Shown here piece by piece: positions 25,528 to 33,925 of a stretch of DNA of 64,000 nt. How positions within the stretch are numbered: position 1 is the first letter of the stretch; each line of letters begins with the position of its first letter. A model generated the notes under the pieces. That model ran no database searches. It was not told the origin of the DNA and was given only the letters and a program-made list of their open reading frames with translations. Made by a program: the position numbers and the translations under genes. The stretch is from JBFMFR01 sp040752025 (GTDB lineage Bacteria > Chloroflexota > Anaerolineae > Anaerolineales > UBA4823), in assembly GCA_040752025.1 (NCBI GenBank), contig JBFMFR010000002.1, forward strand, positions 124,001 through 188,000. The letters run 5' to 3'.

Positions 25528-26257
25528 GCTGTTTGATCTGATCCTGATCCAGCTTTCGAACTGGCGCTGGTCGTGGCGCAGTATGATCACCACGGGCACG
25601 CTGGCCCCGGTGCTCAGTACGCTGGCGCTGGCCTTTTTCACGCGCGGCCAGGAAGGGCGGACTTTTGCCTTTATTCTAACCGGCAACCTGGTGCTGGCGC
25701 TGATGTTCAACAACCTGACGCGTGTGGCGAATAATTTTGCTTTCATGCGCGCCTACGGCATGTTGAGCTATTTCGCCACCCTGCCAGTACGCGGCGCCAG
25801 CCTGGTGTTAGCCACCGTGCTGGCGTTTTTCCTGCTCTCACTGCCTTCGGTATTCGCCACTCTGGGACTGGGTGTGATCATACTGAAGTTGAGTTTGCAG
25901 GTGCATCCCCTGGTCGTGGTGGCTTTGCCGCTGGCGGCGATCCCCCTGGCTGGCCTGGGTGCGCTGATCGGCGCCAGCCTGCGTACGCCCGAAGAAGCCG
26001 CCTCGCTGAGCTTGTTATTGACCTACGTGATGCTCGGTTTAGGCCCGGTGTTGGTCCCGCCGGAAAGTCTGCCCCGCTTCCTGGTGACTTTAGGCTACCT
26101 CAGCCCGGCGACCTACGCCGCCTCAGCCTTGCGGCAGGTGTTGTTGGGTCCGGTCACTGGGCGAATTCTGCTCGATTTGGCCGTGCTCACAGGCATTTCT
26201 TTGGTGATTTTGTGGCTGGTGGAGCGCAAGATGGCCTGGCGACAAAGTCAGACCTGA
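25490..26257 (+). CDS. ABC-2 type transporter permease
   Basis: A 255-residue membrane protein with about six hydrophobic segments, including FILTGNLVLALMFNNL, VLATVLAFFLLSLPSVF and LLLTYVMLGLGPVLVPP, typical of ABC-2 permeases. It pairs with the overlapping ATPase gene before it. Its 3' end overlaps the convergent minus-strand gene by 10 bases. Confidence 0.85.
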   Translation: MPTTLKPQNLLVELFDLILIQLSNWRWSWRSMITTGTLAPVLSTLALAFFTRGQEGRTFAFILTGNLVLALMFNNLTRVANNFAFMRAYGMLSYFATLPVRGASLVLATVLAFFLLSLPSVFATLGLGVIILKLSLQVHPLVVVALPLAAIPLAGLGALIGASLRTPEEAASLSLLLTYVMLGLGPVLVPPESLPRFLVTLGYLSPATYAASALRQVLLGPVTGRILLDLAVLTGISLVILWLVERKMAWRQSQT

Positions 26258-26667
26258 ATAGATCTTTGCCGTGCCCGCGTAAACCAGGCTGCCAGCAGCA
26301 GCAACACCAGGCCGCTGCCATCGAATGCAATAAAGCGCAGCACACTCTGGCGCACAACCAGGTGTTCACCGGGCAGCCCCCACAGGATCAGACTTTCGCC
26401 CAGCAGACCGATGGTTTGCATGGCGATCGCCTCATACAGCGACAGCCGCCGCCGGACGGGATCGAACAGGGCGACCGCGTAGGGCACGTTCCACATCAGG
26501 AACAGCACACCCATGCCGCGCACCATCCCCGCTCCCGGCGCGCCGCTCAGTTCGAAGCTGGGGGCGAAAGCATCGGGACTCCAGATGAACGCCAGGGCGC
26601 ACTGCACGTTCCATAGCAGCACGATGCCGATCAAAATGCGACTCAACCAGATTCGAGGATGATTCAA
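26248..26667 (-). CDS. Small four-helix membrane protein of unknown function
   Basis: A 139-residue protein with four hydrophobic segments (LIGIVLLWNVQCALAF; MGVLFLMWNVPYAVALF; a third at IGLLGESLILWGL; a last at GLVLLLLAAWF). No catalytic motif is recognised. The ATG overlaps the stop of the preceding S24-like/DinB gene (ATGA type), so both are co-translated. Function unknown. Confidence 0.72.
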   Translation of the reverse strand: MNHPRIWLSRILIGIVLLWNVQCALAFIWSPDAFAPSFELSGAPGAGMVRGMGVLFLMWNVPYAVALFDPVRRRLSLYEAIAMQTIGLLGESLILWGLPGEHLVVRQSVLRFIAFDGSGLVLLLLAAWFTRARQRSIQV

Positions 26668-27335
26668 GGCGTAGCATCCATTTGTTCGAACAGGATCAGC
26701 GTCTCGGCCACGTAACCTACGTGTTGCTTGCCGTGATGGATGAGAGTCTCAATCGAGATCGGTGCTTCAGAAACAGCCGCTTCTTTGGCCTGGCGCAGCA
26801 GATGCCACAGGTTTTGGGTGAAGCTCCATTGGTTGAGGCGCGGCAGTTGCTCCCAGCGTTCAGGGCCCAGCCTGGCAGCATACCAGCGCAGGTCTTCGCT
26901 GATGGAAAGCAGCCGCAGGATATCTTCCTGGTCAAATTCCGCGCGGGCTGTGAGTGCCTGGTAGGCGCTTTGAAGTTGGTCTAGCATTTGCGGCACTTCC
27001 GGCCTGGGCTCTGGTTCAACAATCTCTGTGACCACGCCCAGGATTTCCTGTCCATGCACCCAGCCATTTACCTTGCCCAGGCTGTTGGTGATCAGGAATT
27101 GATCGCCCTGCACCTCGCCTACCAGGTGCAGAATGTGATTCCCGCCTCGCCACTTTACGAAGACGATATCACCGGCTTTGATCGCATGCCAGTCAATGAC
27201 AGGTGAGATGGTGATAGTTTGGCCGTGCTTCAAAGCGGCGCGCATGGAGGCCAGGTTGCCGCCATCGGATATCGTAAACGTATAAGAACGGCCTTCTTCC
27301 AGAGCTTCTACCAGGGGGTCTTTTGGTTTGGTCAT
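26664..27335 (-). CDS. S24/signal-peptidase-like beta domain fused to a DinB-like helical domain
   Basis: A 223-residue protein I do not recognise as a named family. Residues about 15-108 (ISDGGNLASMRAALKHG, KAGDIVFVKWRGGNHILH, GWVHGQEILGVV) have the pattern of LexA/S24-signal peptidase folds, but without a clear Ser-Lys catalytic pair. Residues about 120-220 (LNQWSFTQNLWHLLRQAK, HHGKQHVGYVAETLILFE) resemble a DinB/YfiT four-helix metal-binding domain with a final HHxxxH-like group. The combination suggests a ligand-sensing or thiol-transferase role, unproven. It starts 27 bases after the preceding minus-strand gene. Confidence 0.65.
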   Translation of the reverse strand: MTKPKDPLVEALEEGRSYTFTISDGGNLASMRAALKHGQTITISPVIDWHAIKAGDIVFVKWRGGNHILHLVGEVQGDQFLITNSLGKVNGWVHGQEILGVVTEIVEPEPRPEVPQMLDQLQSAYQALTARAEFDQEDILRLLSISEDLRWYAARLGPERWEQLPRLNQWSFTQNLWHLLRQAKEAAVSEAPISIETLIHHGKQHVGYVAETLILFEQMDATP

Positions 27336-27362
27336 GGCGTATTTCCCGTTATTGAGAGAAAA

Positions 27363-28301
27363 TCAGGGTTGGGTTGGTGGGATTACGGCGCTGAGCGCGC
27401 AGCGAAAGCCCATCTGTCCATCGAAGTAATGCTTGGGCGCGCCGCTGGCCCGGGTAGTCAGGCGCAGGTCGCGCTTCAGGCTGGTGCAGCCGCCGCCGCG
27501 CCGCACCTTGAAATCACCGTGGTCCGGGCCGGTGGGGTTTGCTTGCGGCGATTGAGCGTAATACCAGGGATCATACCAGTCCGCCACCCACTCCCACACG
27601 TTCCCGGCCATGTTCAGCGCGCCATAAGGGCTGGCGCCGGGCAGGTAGCTGTTGGCTGCGGAGGTGTCTTTGCTGCACTCGTAATAGCTCGCTTTTTGGC
27701 AATCCAGCGTGTCTCCCCAGGGGAAGGTGCGCCCGTCTGCGCCCCCGGCAGCCTTTTCCCACTCAGCTTCGCTGGGCAGCCGCCTGCCCGCCCAGTGGCA
27801 GTAAGCAGCCGCTTCTCCGGAGTCATACATGAGCACGGGGAAATCGGCAAAGGCCGGGTTCTCGTAGTAATCCAGGCGTGTCTTGGAGGCTATGCCGTCC
27901 CGGTAAGGCGTGTACAGGCGCGGGTGGCAGCCGCCCGCCGCCACGCATTTGGCGAAATTGGCGTTGGTCACCTCGGTGCGGTCGATCCAATACGCATCCA
28001 GGTAAACGCCATGCTGCGGTTTTTCGCTCTCTCTTGCCAAAGGGTCATCCTCGGCGGCGCCCATGCTGAACTCGCCGGCCGGTACGCACATCAAGGCCGC
28101 GCCGTCCACAGGCGAAAGCCACTGTTGGCCAATCTCCATGCAGGCGGGCGGCTGTTCAGGTTGTGTGGAGCCTTGTGCTGTGGGTGAGGCTAGAGGCAGC
28201 GCGGGGAGCGCTGTACCGGGTTGGGTGCAGGCCAGCAGTATAAGCGCCAGCAGAAAGATCCCAGACCGCTGGCTGAGATGTTTCAGCGCCTGGTTATTCA
28301 T
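27363..28301 (-). CDS. FGE-sulfatase-domain (SUMF1-like) lipoprotein
   Basis: A 312-residue exported protein. It begins with a lipoprotein signal (hydrophobic run then LLAC) and a Pro/Thr-rich spacer. The rest is a formylglycine-generating-enzyme-like domain: VPAGEFSMGAAEDDP, DRTEVTNANFAKCV, RRLPSEAEWEKAAGG, NMAGNVWEWVADWY and GGCTSLKRDLRL, ending MGFRCAL. Many such domains are not true FGEs but bind other ligands. ATG 28301 is chosen; it overlaps the stop of the upstream phosphotransferase gene by 8 bases. Confidence 0.85.
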   Translation of the reverse strand: MNNQALKHLSQRSGIFLLALILLACTQPGTALPALPLASPTAQGSTQPEQPPACMEIGQQWLSPVDGAALMCVPAGEFSMGAAEDDPLARESEKPQHGVYLDAYWIDRTEVTNANFAKCVAAGGCHPRLYTPYRDGIASKTRLDYYENPAFADFPVLMYDSGEAAAYCHWAGRRLPSEAEWEKAAGGADGRTFPWGDTLDCQKASYYECSKDTSAANSYLPGASPYGALNMAGNVWEWVADWYDPWYYAQSPQANPTGPDHGDFKVRRGGGCTSLKRDLRLTTRASGAPKHYFDGQMGFRCALSAVIPPTQP

Positions 28302-29355
28302 AGGATCTTGCCTCACCGCCCAGGTCCTCATATGCCAGGAAGGCGCGCTCCAGGTGCGACCACCACACGCTGGGATGGATGCCGCGCTGCCACTGCCAGA
28401 TTGGAATGAACAGGTTGCGGATTACGCCCAGTTGGTAATCCTGCCAGAGCGCTTCCCAGGAATAAGATTGCACGCCGTTCGCCAGCAGGGCGCGGTGGTA
28501 ACGTTCAAGCAAGGGGCGTTCGTAGCGCGCCCGGCGTTCGGGATACCAGTGCAGAGCCAGCATGTAAGCCAGGTCATCGGCGGAGCGCCCGATATCCCAG
28601 GGGTTCCAGTCGATCAAGAATAACCGTTGGCCTGTTTCCCTGGGGAATAAGAAGTTCCAAAAATGGGCGTCTCCATGTAGCAAGGTTTTTGACCCTGCCA
28701 GAGAGGTGGGAAACCAATCGTGTTCGGATGATGCCAGGATACGCTCGTATTGCTCCCGGCGCTGTGGTGAAAGCCTTTCGCTCATGAAGTCTATGAAGGT
28801 GGGGAAGCTTTCAATTGCCAGGCTGATGCGCCCGGCCCAGGACTGTTCCCAGGTCAGGTGGTGCCGGTAAACTTCTTCCAAGCGCGGGTCGTTCCAGCGC
28901 GCCGCGTGCAGGCGGGCCAGCACATCGAGCGCAGCCGCGCAGCGATGGTAATCCGGCGGAACCGGCCACTGCGTTTGGAAGTGCGTCTGGCTGAGGTCTT
29001 CCAGCAGTAACCAGGAGATATTGGCTACCGGATCATAATCGCTGAGATAGCAGCATGGCCACGATGCCTCGGGCATTTCCGGGGCGATGTCCCGGTAGAA
29101 AAAGGGCTCTTTGGATCCCACGGCGAACTTGAACACGAGATGCTTCGGGATCGACAGGCGCGCCCCTGGGGAGGTCTCTAACTCCAGGTAGGCGATGCGC
29201 GTGGACGCGACCGGGATCGAGCCTTCGGGGCGCTTGTGCACGGCGCTGACACTTCCACCCTGTAGCAAGTTGTGTGCAACCAGCAGAGCAGTGAGCGACT
29301 GGGGTGTGATTTGCTCAGCGCGCGTGATCGCTGAGACGGCTTTAGGTTCAAACAT
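28294..29355 (-). CDS. Aminoglycoside phosphotransferase/choline kinase-like (APH fold) protein
   Basis: A 353-residue kinase of the APH superfamily. The catalytic loop reads LLHGDAHFWNFLF and the metal-binding part FLIDWNPWDIGRSADDLAYM, as in this fold. N-terminal residues LEVFKFAVGSKEPFF-like (LVFKFAVGSKEPFFY) carry the ATP-lysine. The substrate is uncertain; sugar or choline phosphorylation is as likely as drug resistance. ATG 29355 is chosen since it overlaps the preceding NUDIX gene by 8 bases. Confidence 0.82.
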   Translation of the reverse strand: MFEPKAVSAITRAEQITPQSLTALLVAHNLLQGGSVSAVHKRPEGSIPVASTRIAYLELETSPGARLSIPKHLVFKFAVGSKEPFFYRDIAPEMPEASWPCCYLSDYDPVANISWLLLEDLSQTHFQTQWPVPPDYHRCAAALDVLARLHAARWNDPRLEEVYRHHLTWEQSWAGRISLAIESFPTFIDFMSERLSPQRREQYERILASSEHDWFPTSLAGSKTLLHGDAHFWNFLFPRETGQRLFLIDWNPWDIGRSADDLAYMLALHWYPERRARYERPLLERYHRALLANGVQSYSWEALWQDYQLGVIRNLFIPIWQWQRGIHPSVWWSHLERAFLAYEDLGGEARSYE

Positions 29356-29851
29356 CTGTGGAGTTGGGTGAAGCGTTCCCCCGGCGCGCCAGCCAGTCTC
29401 GCAGTGCCGGGCCTGTGCCGAGCGACCAGGGGCGCAGCTTTTCGGGGGAAACAGGTTGGTAAGACTCCAGTTCATCGCCCAGGACGATTTCCCCGTGGGC
29501 CTGAATATGGAACGCCAGAATCAACTGGTTGGCCTGGATGAAGGTGTAATAGCCGATGAAGCTCACGATCTCTCCATCCAGCCCCAGTTCTTCGCCTAAC
29601 TCGCGTAGAACAGCTTCTTCGGGTGTCTCACCTCGTTCCAGGAAGCCAGTTACCAGGCCGCGCCACTTCTCGGGCCAGCCCTTTTGCCGCACCAGGATAA
29701 CGGCTCCCTCGTATTCGACGATCGCGGCTACAACCGGGACCGGGTTATCCCAGAAGGTGTAGTTGCACGACTGTGCAGAGCACTGGCGGCGTTCTCTGCC
29801 GTCGATCTGCGCTGTGATCAGTTTGCTGCCGCATTTCGGGCAATAGTTCAT
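29348..29851 (-). CDS. NUDIX hydrolase with N-terminal zinc ribbon
   Basis: A 167-residue pyrophosphohydrolase. The first 30 residues form a zinc ribbon (YCPKCGSKL, then RQCSAQSCNY). The Nudix box is GFLERGETPEEAVLREL followed by GEELG, with the complete Gx5Ex7REUxEExGU pattern. The ribbon plus Nudix layout resembles NudC-like NADH pyrophosphatases and related enzymes. ATG 29851 follows a gap of 17 bases after the preceding gene. Confidence 0.87.
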   Translation of the reverse strand: MNYCPKCGSKLITAQIDGRERRQCSAQSCNYTFWDNPVPVVAAIVEYEGAVILVRQKGWPEKWRGLVTGFLERGETPEEAVLRELGEELGLDGEIVSFIGYYTFIQANQLILAFHIQAHGEIVLGDELESYQPVSPEKLRPWSLGTGPALRDWLARRGNASPNSTDV

Positions 29852-29868
29852 CCGGCCGCAAGAGACCT

Positions 29869-30324
29869 CTAATATATATAGCGGTAGATCCAGTAGCGAT
29901 GCGGTCTGAATGGGTTGAAGACCGGGTAGGGCAGGTACTTGCGCATCGAAGGTTCGCCAACCGTGAGCGGGACCTCGTGGCAGGGCAGTACGACCACACG
30001 GATGTTGCGCAGCATGCCGAGCATATTGGGCACAGGCTGGCTGCACTCCCAACCATACACAGGATCGTAGGTCTGAATGTAGTAGAGCTGCATGCGATAG
30101 ATATCTGTGGGGATATCGAACTCGCCGGTTTGCGGCACACTGCGGCTGCCTTCCTGCACAGTCAGGTAAAACAAGTGATCGGTGTTTTTAGTGCCGTACA
30201 GGCGGATGCCAATCGGCATATCGGATTTGTTGATCACCGTCAGGCGGTAGGTTCGTTCTTTTTCTTTGGCCCCGATTAAGAGTATCGAGAGTAACAAAAG
30301 GATGATGATGGGAGTCTTTTTCAT
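29869..30324 (-). CDS. Exported hypothetical protein
   Basis: A 151-residue protein with a signal peptide (MKKTPIIILLLLSILLIGA) and a small beta-rich domain (RTYRLTVINKSDMPIGIRLYG). Tyr and Arg are abundant at the C-terminus (RPHRYWIYRYIY). ATG 30324 is preferred to the ATG 15 bases upstream because GGAG lies at good spacing and the signal peptide starts cleanly. No family recognised. It heads the minus-strand run of NUDIX, APH and FGE genes. Confidence 0.7.
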   Translation of the reverse strand: MKKTPIIILLLLSILLIGAKEKERTYRLTVINKSDMPIGIRLYGTKNTDHLFYLTVQEGSRSVPQTGEFDIPTDIYRMQLYYIQTYDPVYGWECSQPVPNMLGMLRNIRVVVLPCHEVPLTVGEPSMRKYLPYPVFNPFRPHRYWIYRYIY

Positions 30325-30363
30325 TGTTTTTTTCTCCATACCCTGTATTTTAGCGCATATTTG

Positions 30364-30406
30364 GGAGATGGACAGGATTTGTTCGAAAGCTTGCCTGTCC
30401 ATCTCC
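30364..30406 (-). terminator. Perfect 13-base hairpin after the MacAB-like operon
   Basis: GGAGATGGACAGG (30364-30376) and its exact complement (30394-30406) flank a 17-base loop, 23 bases past the permease stop. It has no U-tract, so it may slow decay or separate the operons rather than act as a strong intrinsic terminator. Confidence 0.5.
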
Positions 30407-30428
30407 TGATTGCAATGGTTGGACAGGG

Positions 30429-31649
30429 TTATTCGGTGCGCAGCGCTTCAACCGGCTCCAGCGTGGCTGCCCGGTTGGCGGGGTAGATGCCGAAGAACAG
30501 ACCCACCGCCGTCGAGAACAGGGTTGCCATCAAGACCGCGTTGATGGTGACTTGCGGTGTGAGCGAATTTCCGGCAGCCGAAGCGATCTGCCCGATTACC
30601 CCTGCCAGGGACCAGCCGAGCAGTACACCGATCAGCCCGCCGCCCAGGCTGAGCAAGGATGATTCGACCAGGAACTGGATACGAATGTCATTCTTACGAG
30701 CGCCCACAGCCTTGCGCAGGCCGATCTCACGCGTGCGCTCGGAGACGGTCACCAGCATGATGTTCATAATGCCGATCCCGCCCACCAGCAGCGAGACGCC
30801 GGCGATGCCCCCCAGGAAGGCGGTCAGGGTGCCCGTGATTGCCGAGGCGATCTCCAGAAAAGATTGCGTGCTCAAGATGCTGAAATCGTCCTCGCCGAGC
30901 GATTGGGTGTGGCGAGCGCGCAGGATTTGCGAAACGTCGTCGATTGCGGCGTTCACCGTATCCGAACTGGTTGCCTGGACGAGGATCATATCTACCCGGT
31001 CTGGGGTGCTGCGCCGCAATAAGCGCAGTTGCGCGGTAGATAGCGGCGCCAGGATGCGATTGTCGGAGCTGACCATGCCGGAGCCGCCTTGCTCTTTCAG
31101 CACGCCGATCACCGTGAAGATTTGGTCTGCGATGCGCACCTTCTCACCGACCAGGTTGGTGGTGCGGTCGAAGAGCGCTTTGGCTACATCTGTGCCTAAC
31201 AGGACCACAGGCGCGTAATTTTCCACGTTAGCCTGGGAGATTTTCTGCCCTTCGGATAGATCGGCCGTTTGTACATCAAAATATTCGGGTGTGACCCCAC
31301 TCAAGGTGGTTGAGGTGGTTTCACCCGGCACCGAGACCTGCACCTGACCCTGGATCACAGGGGCGATCTCGGCCACGGAGGGGGCCAGCTTCGTGTTAGC
31401 GATCGCCTGGGCATCCTCCAGGGTGAGCGGCTGGGGATTTTTGGCATCCCCGCCAGAGGTCACATACAGTAAGTTGACTCCGATGCTGTTAATCTGCCCG
31501 GTGATGGCTGACTCGGCCCCAGCGCCGATCGCCATCATGGCGATCACCGCGCCCACGCCGATGATAATGCCCAGCATGGTCAGGCCAGAGCGGACCTTGT
31601 TGGAGCTCAGGCTTTCCAGCGCCTCGAGGAGAAGTTGTCCCAGGTTCAT
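30429..31649 (-). CDS. MacB-like ABC transporter permease (FtsX type)
   Basis: A 406-residue permease with the MacB layout: an N-terminal membrane segment (LTMLGIIIGVGAVIAMM), a large extracytoplasmic MacB_PCD domain (about 45-240), then three membrane segments and the terminal VGLFFGIYPANRAATLEPVEALR. It overlaps the ATPase gene by an ATGA junction. With the ATPase and adaptor it forms a tripartite-type exporter without a visible outer-membrane channel, which fits a single-membrane cell. Cargo unknown (peptide, macrolide or lipid). Confidence 0.9.
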   Translation of the reverse strand: MNLGQLLLEALESLSSNKVRSGLTMLGIIIGVGAVIAMMAIGAGAESAITGQINSIGVNLLYVTSGGDAKNPQPLTLEDAQAIANTKLAPSVAEIAPVIQGQVQVSVPGETTSTTLSGVTPEYFDVQTADLSEGQKISQANVENYAPVVLLGTDVAKALFDRTTNLVGEKVRIADQIFTVIGVLKEQGGSGMVSSDNRILAPLSTAQLRLLRRSTPDRVDMILVQATSSDTVNAAIDDVSQILRARHTQSLGEDDFSILSTQSFLEIASAITGTLTAFLGGIAGVSLLVGGIGIMNIMLVTVSERTREIGLRKAVGARKNDIRIQFLVESSLLSLGGGLIGVLLGWSLAGVIGQIASAAGNSLTPQVTINAVLMATLFSTAVGLFFGIYPANRAATLEPVEALRTE

Positions 31650-32329
31650 ACCTCTGCCTCCATTTGTCCATCCCGAATGCGGATGACGCGCTGCGTGTGC
31701 TCGGCGATTTCCGGGTCGTGTGTAACGATGATCAGGGTTGTGCCGCGCTCTTTATTCAAGTTGAGCAGCAGTTCCATAATCTCATCGCCAGAGCGGCTGT
31801 CCAGGTTGCCGGTGGGTTCGTCGGCCATGACGATGGATGGGTTGTTGACCAGCGCCCGGGCGATCGCCACACGCTGCTGTTGCCCGCCGGAAAGCTCTTG
31901 TGGGCGGTGCCCCAGGCGGTTTTCCAGGCCGACCGCTTTCAGGGCTTCGATGGCCCTCTGGCGGCGGCTGCTGCCATTGGGAGGACTGTAGCGCAAAGGC
32001 AGCTCGACGTTGGTTATGGCTGTCGACCGCGGCAGCAGGTTGAAGCTTTGGAAGACAAAGCCCACCTTGCGGTTGCGGATGTTGGCGAGCTGGTTGTCGT
32101 TCATCCCGGCTACGTTTTCTCCATCTAGGTAGTATTCGCCCGTTGTGGGCACATCCAGGCAGCCCAGGATGTTCATCAGCGTAGATTTGCCCGAGCCCGA
32201 AGGGCCCATGATGGCAACGACCTCCCCACGCTGGATGCCCAGGGAGAGTCCGCGCAGTGCATGTACATCGATCTCACCCATCCGGTAAACTTTGGTCAGG
32301 TCTTTGGTTTCAACAACCCATTCGTTCAT
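31646..32329 (-). CDS. MacB-like ABC transporter ATP-binding protein
   Basis: A 227-residue LolD/MacB-type ATPase with GPSGSGKST, VFQSFNLLPR (Q-loop), LSGGQQQRVAIARAL, MADEPTGNLD and VTHDPEIAEH. It is placed between the adaptor and the permease, with ATGA overlaps on both sides, so the three proteins should be made in similar amounts. Confidence 0.93.
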   Translation of the reverse strand: MNEWVVETKDLTKVYRMGEIDVHALRGLSLGIQRGEVVAIMGPSGSGKSTLMNILGCLDVPTTGEYYLDGENVAGMNDNQLANIRNRKVGFVFQSFNLLPRSTAITNVELPLRYSPPNGSSRRQRAIEALKAVGLENRLGHRPQELSGGQQQRVAIARALVNNPSIVMADEPTGNLDSRSGDEIMELLLNLNKERGTTLIIVTHDPEIAEHTQRVIRIRDGQMEAEV

Positions 32330-33756
32330 GGCTGGCCTCCAGCCGGCTGTTGTTCCCCGCCGCCTCCGGTCATCATCCTGAATGGACCCCTGGGGAGATC
32401 ATCGGTCGTGGTAGTCTGGCTTGCTGGGTTGAGCACCACCTGGGCGCCAACCGGCAGGTCGCCAGCCAGCAGTTCACTGAAGGTGTCGGAAGACATCCCT
32501 ATCGTCACCGGCACAGCAATTGTGCTCTGGTCGGGTTGTAAAACGTAAACCACCTGTTTGCCATTCTCAAGCCGGATGGCCTGGTTGGGGACTAACACCA
32601 CATCCTGCTTTTGCGCTACGACAATTTTTACATCGGAAGTCATTCCAGGGCGCACATCTGCGTCGGCATCGGTCAATTCGACTGTCACGGTAAAGTTGAC
32701 CACATTGCTATCCTGGCTGCCGACCGCAGCTACTTCAACGACTTTTCCGTGATATTCTTTGTTGCGGATGGCATCCAGAGTCAGGCTGACCGGTTGGCCG
32801 GTTTCAACGTGGTTGATATCGATCTCTGAAACGCTCAGGTCGACGTAGCGCGCCGAGAGGTCGTCGATGCGAAAGCCCAGGCTGTTATTCGATACCTGGT
32901 CGCCGGGTTGAGGTTCGGCCTGCGTGACCGTGCCATCGAAGGGCGCTTCGATCCAGGCCTGGCTGAGCGTGGCTTCTGCCGCGGCGATTTTGGCCTTGAG
33001 CGCTTCTACTTCAGCCGGATCAGGACCGTTCACCCATTTGGCGTAGTCGTCTTGCGCCTGTTTCAGGTTAGCCTCGGCCACTTCCAGGTTATATTCGTAC
33101 TTCAGGCGTTTGATCGCCGTGTCATAGTCGCTCTGAGCTTCGTCCAGGGCCTCTTTCAGCCGTTCTCGGGTAGCATCGCCGGAGGGCTTGAATTTATACG
33201 GCTCGAAGTCCAGCCGGGCCTGGTCGAGTTTCTCCTTCATTATCTTCACCGCTTCAACAGCGTTCATGTTAGCCTGGTCGGTGGGGACGGTGAAATTATC
33301 CAGTTGGTACTGTGCATCTCGAACCGCCTGTTCGTAGGTGACGATATCCTGCATGGCCTTGACGCGCGCCATGTCGGCATTGGTGTACAGGTCATCCAGG
33401 GACTGCTGGGCGTTGAAGATATCCGCCTGCGCCAGGATCACGCTCTGGGGTAGAGAGGTCTGGGCCAGAGTAGCCAGCTTGTCGCCGGCTTTTACTTGAT
33501 CGCCCGCCTGGACAGCCACCGTTTCGACAGTGCCAGAGGTTTTCCAGTAGAGCTGCGCGGTCTGGCGTGGGCGTACTTGGCCGATTGCATCGATCGTTAC
33601 CACCAGTTCGCCTTTGGCGATGGCCTGGGTTTCCAGGCCGTCCGTTGTCGCGCGGGCGGCTTGAGCCTGGCTGAAGTTTGTGTAGAGGAAATAACCCCCG
33701 CCGATTACAGCCAGGGCGATGATCAATAAAAAGATGCGCCAAACAATTTTCTTCAT
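32326..33756 (-). CDS. MacA-like periplasmic adaptor (membrane fusion protein)
   Basis: A 476-residue adaptor with an N-terminal anchor (IVWRIFLLIIALAVIGGGYFLY read as one segment, about 5-25), a split lipoyl domain (GQVRPRQTAQLYW and ATLSQAWIEAPFDGTV), a long helical hairpin (about 110-260) and beta-barrel and MPD-like domains (VELTDADADVRPGMTSDV). The last residues are Gly/Gln/Pro-rich. ATG 33756 follows GGAGTTG. It lies opposite a sensor kinase gene across 169 bases. Confidence 0.88.
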   Translation of the reverse strand: MKKIVWRIFLLIIALAVIGGGYFLYTNFSQAQAARATTDGLETQAIAKGELVVTIDAIGQVRPRQTAQLYWKTSGTVETVAVQAGDQVKAGDKLATLAQTSLPQSVILAQADIFNAQQSLDDLYTNADMARVKAMQDIVTYEQAVRDAQYQLDNFTVPTDQANMNAVEAVKIMKEKLDQARLDFEPYKFKPSGDATRERLKEALDEAQSDYDTAIKRLKYEYNLEVAEANLKQAQDDYAKWVNGPDPAEVEALKAKIAAAEATLSQAWIEAPFDGTVTQAEPQPGDQVSNNSLGFRIDDLSARYVDLSVSEIDINHVETGQPVSLTLDAIRNKEYHGKVVEVAAVGSQDSNVVNFTVTVELTDADADVRPGMTSDVKIVVAQKQDVVLVPNQAIRLENGKQVVYVLQPDQSTIAVPVTIGMSSDTFSELLAGDLPVGAQVVLNPASQTTTTDDLPRGPFRMMTGGGGEQQPAGGQP

Positions 33757-33925
33757 GGGTTTCAACTCCGTATTGGGTTCGATTGTGTGGATAAGATAAC
33801 AGTTCCCTGGCAATCTTTGTAGTGAGCGGGGTCATATCCCACCTGGCCTGGGTATGACTGAAGTCATCCCTGCTTATGACGGTTGTGAGTAACCGAAAGC
33901 CTTGAAATGTGCTATCATGTGAAAT

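Noticed and set aside
28294..29355. Aminoglycoside resistance gene
   Set aside because: The fold is right but there is no mobile context and the superfamily includes many sugar, choline and homoserine kinases.
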